DNA of 64,000 bases from Geobacter sp. UBA5730 (GTDB lineage Bacteria > Desulfobacterota > Desulfuromonadia > Geobacterales > Pseudopelobacteraceae): contig DIGE01000016.1 in the NCBI GenBank assembly GCA_002419465.1, positions 219,674 to 283,673 on the forward strand, in the 5' to 3' direction. The position numbers and the translations under genes were made by a program. Below are positions 59,830 through 64,000 of this stretch, in pieces. Every line of letters starts with the position of its first letter. The first letter of the stretch is position 1. The notes below the pieces were generated by a model. That model was not told the origin of the DNA, did no database searches, and saw nothing but the letters and a program-made list of their open reading frames with translations.

Positions 59830-61509
59830 TTAGTTCTTTCCGCCCCAGGTATCCTTCAGGGTCACCACCCGGTTGAATACCGGTTGGTCTGGCTTTGAAT
59901 CCTTTCCGTCAACGCTGAAATAACCCAGCCGCTCAAACTGGAAACTCTGCCCTGATAGCGACCGCAGCAAGGACGGTTCAACGCGACAGGCCGGTAAAAC
60001 AGAAAGGGAGTCAGGGTTCAGAAATTGCTTATAGTCAGCGCCTCCCCGGTCAGGGTTGGCATCATTGAAGAGCCGGTCAAACAGCCGAACCTCTACAGTG
60101 GCTGCATGGGGCGCTGAAACCCAGTGGATCACCCCTTTAATCTTGCGACCATCGGAGGTGACCGGCCCGTTGGTGGAGCCGGGGTCATACTCGCCATGCA
60201 GCTCAATGATCCGGCCCTGCTCATCCTTGACAACGCCAGTGCACTTGACCACATAGGCGTACTTGAGCTTGACCTCCCCCCCCACCGTCAGACGGTGGAA
60301 CCCTTTGGGGGGATCTTCCAGAAAATCGTCGGCGTCAATCAGTATTTCACGAGAAAACGGCAGCTTGCGACTACCCAGCTCAGGTTTGGCCGGGTGGTTT
60401 GCCACCTCGAACTCCTCGCCGGTTCCCTCGGGATAGTTGTCGATGATCAACCTGACCGGGTGCAGCACTGCCATAGCCCGCTGGGCTGTTTCATTCAGGT
60501 CGTTCCTGACGCACTCCTCCAGCACTTCGTAGCCGATCCAGGCATCACTGCGCCCTACCCCGATCCGGTCACAGAAGGTGCGGATTGAACACGGGGTATA
60601 GCCACGTCGCTTTAGCCCCATGATGGTAGGCATGCGCGGGTCGTCCCAGCCGTTGACCAGACCGGTCTGTACCAACTCCTGCAGCTTGCGCTTGCTCATC
60701 ACGGTGTAGGAGAGGTTCAGACGGGCAAACTCGTACTGACGGGGCCTGGAGGGCACCGGCAGCTGCTCCAGAAACCACTCGTAGAGCGGTCGATGAGACT
60801 CAAACTCCAGGGTACAGATGGAGTGCGTAATGCCTTCAATCGCATCGGACTGGCCATGGGTAAAGTCATACATCGGGTAGATGCACCAGGCATCGCCCAC
60901 ATGGGGGTGACTGGCATGCAGAATCCGGTACAGCACCGGATCGCGCAGGTTCATGTTGGGCGAGGCCATGTCGATCTTGGCCCGCAACACCTTGGCGCCG
61001 TCAGCAAACTCACCGGCCCGCATGCGGCGGAACAGGTCGATATTCTCCTCAACAGAGCGGCTGCGGAAGGGGGACTCGGTACCTGCTTCCGTCAGGGTGC
61101 CACGGTACTGCTTCATCTGTTCCGGGGTCAGGTCATCCACATAGGCCTTGCCCTGTTTAATCAGGTATTCGGCCCACTGGTAGAGCTGCTCAAAGTACTC
61201 CGAGGCGTGGTAGAGGTGCTCGCCCCAGTCAAACCCCAGCCAGCGCACGCTCTGCTTGATGGAATCGATAAACTCGGCCTCTTCCTTGACAGGGTTGGTG
61301 TCGTCAAAACGCAGATGGCAGACCCCGCCGAAATCCCGGGCCAGGCCGAAGTTAAGGCAGATCGACTTGGCATGGCCGATATGCAGATAGCCGTTGGGCT
61401 CCGGCGGAAAACGGGTCACCACCGTCTGGTGTTTGCCGCTGGCAAGATCGTCGCTGACAATCGTGCGCAGGAAGTTTGCTGTGGGAGTGTTGGTTGGCTC
61501 GTTCGACAT
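59830..61509 (-). CDS. glnS: Glutaminyl-tRNA synthetase
   Basis: A 559-residue class I synthetase charging tRNA-Gln. It has PEPNGYLHIGHAKS (HIGH), the MSKRKLQ signature, and two C-terminal anticodon-binding beta-barrels. GlnRS is patchy in deltaproteobacteria, many of which use the GatCAB amidation route instead, so its presence here may reflect acquisition by transfer. It is followed by era 3 bases downstream. Confidence 0.96.
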   Translation of the reverse strand: MSNEPTNTPTANFLRTIVSDDLASGKHQTVVTRFPPEPNGYLHIGHAKSICLNFGLARDFGGVCHLRFDDTNPVKEEAEFIDSIKQSVRWLGFDWGEHLYHASEYFEQLYQWAEYLIKQGKAYVDDLTPEQMKQYRGTLTEAGTESPFRSRSVEENIDLFRRMRAGEFADGAKVLRAKIDMASPNMNLRDPVLYRILHASHPHVGDAWCIYPMYDFTHGQSDAIEGITHSICTLEFESHRPLYEWFLEQLPVPSRPRQYEFARLNLSYTVMSKRKLQELVQTGLVNGWDDPRMPTIMGLKRRGYTPCSIRTFCDRIGVGRSDAWIGYEVLEECVRNDLNETAQRAMAVLHPVRLIIDNYPEGTGEEFEVANHPAKPELGSRKLPFSREILIDADDFLEDPPKGFHRLTVGGEVKLKYAYVVKCTGVVKDEQGRIIELHGEYDPGSTNGPVTSDGRKIKGVIHWVSAPHAATVEVRLFDRLFNDANPDRGGADYKQFLNPDSLSVLPACRVEPSLLRSLSGQSFQFERLGYFSVDGKDSKPDQPVFNRVVTLKDTWGGKN

Positions 61510-61565
61510 TAGTGCCTCATAATTGATGAATTGAATGATCTATGTATTGACTTTAACGCGTAAAA

Positions 61566-61859
61566 TTACAATCCGGTCTTACCGATGGGAAAACCTTGTC
61601 CGCTCACGGCGGTGGTCGGGTACTGCTTGCGCTTGAAGTACCTCTCTGCGATTTCCGGCACTTCACTCTCCACATAATCCACCAGGTCGGTAGTCTTGAT
61701 CAGGCCGATTTTCCCTTTGTCTGCCTTGCCCTGCATCCCTTCTGCCAGCACTCAGGTAAACAGACCATGTCCCTGATATCCCTCAAGTGATTCCTGAGTC
61801 GAGGTAGCCGAAGACAGGATCGTGGAGCCAACTGTGCGGGAAAGTACCTGAAATTTGGA
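61566..61859 (-). pseudogene. Remnant of a caspase-like (C14) protease gene
   Basis: Read on the minus strand, this region encodes the end of a caspase-family domain as found in large bacterial WD40/caspase proteins: a TILSSATSTQE segment, then SLEGYQGHGLFT, a stop (TGA), and LAEGMQGKAD followed by TTDLVDYVESEVPEIAERY and a FPIGK end. The TGA (61752-61754) stands where homologues usually have Tyr, and the catalytic His/Cys part of the protease is missing, so this is a decayed fragment. It fills the 363-base space between glnS and the toxin gene. Confidence 0.72.
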
Positions 61860-61872
61860 GCAAGGTATCAAT

Positions 61873-62217
61873 TCAACTCATCCCCCACAACCTTGACAGC
61901 GTCTTCGACTTTCGTAAGCCAACCCCATGCCACAGTGAAACCAGTCCGACATACTCCTCGGTGACCTCATGGATAATGCAGTATTTGACCGGCCCGGAAT
62001 CGATGTACAACTCTTTCAACACCACCTGCTGACCAGCGAGTAGATAAGGGGCATCAGTACCGGCACGATTGTTTTCGTAGAGAAATTTTTCAGCGGCCTC
62101 AATGCGCGTCAGAAACGCATCCGCAACCTCTATCCGATAGCGCTCAGCCAGGTTCAGCGCATAGTGCCTGACCCGTGATTGATATTCCAGTGAGCGTTTA
62201 AGCGGACGTTTTAGCAT
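61873..62217 (-). CDS. Type II toxin, RelE/ParE superfamily
   Basis: A 114-residue basic protein with the RelE/ParE-like pattern: LKRSLEYQSRVRHYALNLAERY at the N-terminus, FLTRIEAAEKFLYENN, then the strand-rich end (LKELYIDSGPVKYCIIHEV) and VSLWHGVGLRKS. Members cleave mRNA on the ribosome (RelE) or poison gyrase (ParE); which one applies cannot be told. It overlaps the antitoxin gene by 20 bases. Confidence 0.85.
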   Translation of the reverse strand: MLKRPLKRSLEYQSRVRHYALNLAERYRIEVADAFLTRIEAAEKFLYENNRAGTDAPYLLAGQQVVLKELYIDSGPVKYCIIHEVTEEYVGLVSLWHGVGLRKSKTLSRLWGMS

Positions 62218-62470
62218 TCCGCAGCTCGTTTCTTATGCTATCGAAAAAGGCATCGCCTTCCGCAACAACAGTTCCTAAGCCTGAATGAAGCTCGTACCAG
62301 CCACGTTCTATTGAGTCGAAAAACTCTTTCTGCTCGTCAGCATTGCGCACGTACATCCGTAATGAATCCCGTAGTACATCCTGCTCATTGCGCCCTTCAC
62401 GTTGCGCAATACGCTTCAGGTTCATGCTATCGATTTCGTCAAGCCTAAGCCCCAGCTGCCTGTTTCCCAT
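62198..62470 (-). CDS. Type II antitoxin, ribbon-helix-helix-like
   Basis: A 90-residue protein whose N-terminal QLGLRLDEIDSMNLKRIAQREG region resembles a ribbon-helix-helix DNA-binding module, with an acidic C-terminal toxin-binding part. GGGAGG lies at good spacing before the ATG at 62470; a longer frame to 62503 is not preferred. It precedes and overlaps the toxin gene, the usual antitoxin-first order, and would autorepress the pair. Confidence 0.82.
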   Translation of the reverse strand: MGNRQLGLRLDEIDSMNLKRIAQREGRNEQDVLRDSLRMYVRNADEQKEFFDSIERGWYELHSGLGTVVAEGDAFFDSIRNELRNAKTSA

Positions 62471-62533
62471 GACAAACCTCCCGCCTGGTATCTTTGATAA
62501 CACTATACATCACAAGACGTCAGACGGCAATTA

Positions 62534-63850
62534 TCAGCCCAACTCGCCCAGCAGTGAGTTGGCATAGCCTTCAACAATCCGCACAGCAACCATCCGTCCG
62601 ATCAGTTCTGGACCGCCAGTCAGATTGACGATCCGACCGGAATCGGCCCGGCCGGTCACCTGCCCTGCTCGCTTGGCCAGACCCTCTACCAATATCTGCT
62701 GGACGGTGCCGACGTAGGCCTCGTTGTGGGCCCGGCTGTGGAGTAACTGTAAACGCTGCAACCGTTCCAGCCGCTCCAGCTTGACCTGCTTGGGCAGATC
62801 GTCAGCCAGCTCGGCCGCCTTGGTGCCTGGTCGCGATGAGTAAACAAAGGAGAACAGATCAAAATAGTTGACCGCCTCCATCAACGAGAGGGTCTCCTCG
62901 AATTCAGCCTCTGTCTCGCCAGGGAAGCCGACAATCATGTCCCCGGTAATCTGTATGCCGGGGCGGGCGACCTGCAGTTTGTAAACAGTTTCCAGATAAC
63001 GTTCCCGACTATAGCCGCGGTTCATAGCGTTCAAGATCCGGTTGTTGCCCGATTGGGCCGGCAGATGCAGGGCGCCGCACAGCTTGGGAACGTCAGCATA
63101 GCAGGCGATCAGCTCATCGGACATATCCTTGGGATGGGAGGTCATGAAGCGAATCCGTTCGATCCCCGCAAGTTCAGCCACGGCCCTGATCAGCTCATCA
63201 AAGGGTGGCTGCCCCTCCCCTTTCAAACCGTAGGAGTTGACGTTCTGGCCCAACAACACCACCTCTTTGACACCCTGTCCGGCCAGCTCACGCACCTCCT
63301 GGATGATCTCATCAAAGCGACGGCTGATCTCCCGGCCCCGCACGTAGGGCACGATGCAGTAGGCGCAGTAGTTGTCGCAGCCCTGCATCACCGTCACAAA
63401 GGCCGAGGAACGGCTGTTGCTCGCAATCGGCGGAAACAGGTCCAGGCGTTGGCTGTTCTCCAAAAAATCGGTTTCGCTGCGTCTGAATCCGGCCTCTGCA
63501 TCCCGGACCATATCCTTCAAAAGGTGGAGATTGTGGGTGCCAATCACGATATCCAGCCAGGGATAGTCCACTAGCAGTTGATCACCCCCTTGCTGTGCCA
63601 CGCAGCCGGCAATACCGATCAACGTGCCGGGCCGCTTTTTCTTAAGGTTGCGCAGGTTGGCCAGATGTTGGTGCACCTTATCGGAAGCCCCGCTCCGAAT
63701 GGTACAAGTGTTGAACAGGATCAGGTCGCCTTCCCGCAGGTGGTTGGTGGGCTGATACCCCAACTCCTCCAACATGGTAACGATCCGCTCTGAATCGTTC
63801 ACGTTCATCTGACAACCAAAGGTGGCTATGTACAGTTTTTTAGTCGGCAT
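62534..63850 (-). CDS. miaB: tRNA-2-methylthio-N6-dimethylallyladenosine synthase
   Basis: A 438-residue radical SAM methylthiotransferase modifying A37 of tRNAs reading UNN codons. N-terminal UPF0004 domain with FGCQMNVNDSE and further Cys, radical SAM cluster motif CDNYCAYCIVPYVRG, and C-terminal TRAM domain ending GYANSLLGE. It lies downstream of the window end's gap and upstream of the toxin-antitoxin pair on the minus strand. Confidence 0.96.
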   Translation of the reverse strand: MPTKKLYIATFGCQMNVNDSERIVTMLEELGYQPTNHLREGDLILFNTCTIRSGASDKVHQHLANLRNLKKKRPGTLIGIAGCVAQQGGDQLLVDYPWLDIVIGTHNLHLLKDMVRDAEAGFRRSETDFLENSQRLDLFPPIASNSRSSAFVTVMQGCDNYCAYCIVPYVRGREISRRFDEIIQEVRELAGQGVKEVVLLGQNVNSYGLKGEGQPPFDELIRAVAELAGIERIRFMTSHPKDMSDELIACYADVPKLCGALHLPAQSGNNRILNAMNRGYSRERYLETVYKLQVARPGIQITGDMIVGFPGETEAEFEETLSLMEAVNYFDLFSFVYSSRPGTKAAELADDLPKQVKLERLERLQRLQLLHSRAHNEAYVGTVQQILVEGLAKRAGQVTGRADSGRIVNLTGGPELIGRMVAVRIVEGYANSLLGELG

Positions 63851-64000
63851 TGAATCGTACTTTATACCTGTTTTCCTCTGCTCACGTCAATTGCTAACTC
63901 CCAAGAGCCCTTGCATTTCAGGCAATTCCCCCCTATAGTGACCAGCCCCTTGAAATCAGCTGATCCAATGATTATCTAGCAGGCTGTTGAAATTTAAGTA
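63851..64000. other. Gene-free end of the window
   Basis: No open reading frame with a ribosome-binding site is seen. The last bases contain GCAGGCTGTTGAAA (63981-63994), a sequence resembling the ends of some insertion sequences, but the element itself would lie outside the window. Confidence 0.4.

Noticed and set aside
61752..61754. TGA in the caspase remnant as a second selenocysteine codon
   Set aside because: Homologues have Tyr at this place, the rest of the domain is missing, and no SECIS-like hairpin follows; decay is simpler.
1..64000. GEMM (cyclic dinucleotide) riboswitch leaders
   Set aside because: I looked at intergenic leaders for the conserved GEMM core sequence and found none; a covariance search would be needed to be certain.
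1..64000. tRNA, rRNA genes or CRISPR arrays
   Set aside because: No T-loop GGTTCGAATCC-type sequences with paired acceptor stems, no rRNA-like segments and no regularly spaced repeats were seen.

Overview
The window reads as chromosomal DNA from a Geobacter-like deltaproteobacterium (Desulfuromonadota, Geobacterales). This is inferred from the gene families, not from a database search: citramalate-synthase (CimA) isoleucine synthesis, a membrane-bound NiFe hydrogenase, a HesB-like selenoprotein with an in-frame UGA, many HDOD/HD-GYP/PilZ/GGDEF/CheX signalling proteins, and a GGDEF protein with a substitution typical of Geobacter cGAMP synthases. The moderate GC content suggests the Trichlorobacter/Pelobacter side of the group. 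Almost all of the window is ordinary core genome, densely packed with many 1-20 base overlaps. I see no tRNA, rRNA, CRISPR array, prophage or complete insertion sequence.

Layout. 1-0.76 kb: end of a hydrogenase operon (cytochrome b subunit, maturation protease). 0.86-3.3 kb: cimA, a ComEA-like protein and a zinc-ribbon protein, closed by a terminator. 3.4-7.7 kb: rph-rdgB, a dipeptide-type permease pair with no ATPase or binding protein nearby, an unknown protein and a methyltransferase. 7.8-12 kb: HDOD protein, pgi, a 56-residue membrane protein and eno. 12.2-17.4 kb: a REC-GAF-PAS-GGDEF protein facing an HD-GYP/HEAT-repeat pair. 17.5-24.4 kb: malQ, a small periplasmic protein, a tandem class II aldolase with an M23 peptidase, a PilZ protein, and glnB-glnA behind a sigma-54 promoter. 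24.4-29.6 kb: M50 protease, trpS, scpA, scpB, Memo, ppnP, a DUF523 protein and the selenoprotein. 29.7-34 kb (minus strand): metG, ricT-like gene, holB, tmk. 34.1-51.6 kb (plus strand): rnc, radical SAM, M42 peptidase, guaB-guaA, transglutaminase-like protein, cytochrome c lipoprotein, CheX, YkgJ, ispG, a CheY-like receiver, proS, paaK, rmuC, murJ, ogt. 51.9-54.6 kb: mazG and the Hypr-like GGDEF protein with a lipoprotein. 54.6-61.5 kb (minus strand): tgt, epmA, efp, infA, an unknown lipoprotein, era, glnS. 61.5-64 kb: a decayed caspase-like remnant, a toxin-antitoxin pair and miaB.

How the genes work together. Translation and RNA modification dominate (trpS, metG, proS, glnS, efp-epmA, infA, tgt, miaB, rnc, rph, era), with nucleotide metabolism and pool cleaning (guaBA, tmk, rdgB, mazG, ppnP), nitrogen assimilation (glnBA), and chromosome maintenance (scpAB, holB, rmuC, ogt). 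Second-messenger signalling is spread through the window: a canonical diguanylate cyclase with an intact product-inhibition site, an HD-GYP domain, a PilZ protein, and a likely cyclic AMP-GMP synthase.

Most noteworthy: the Hypr-type GGDEF substitution (52.8-54.1 kb), the UGA-containing HesB gene (29.3 kb), the HD-GYP and HEAT proteins that appear to share an N-terminal domain, the aldolase with one dead and one live half, the caspase remnant beside a toxin-antitoxin pair, and a DnaA-box-like inverted repeat between convergent genes at 51.8 kb. I did not find a clearly new multi-gene system.
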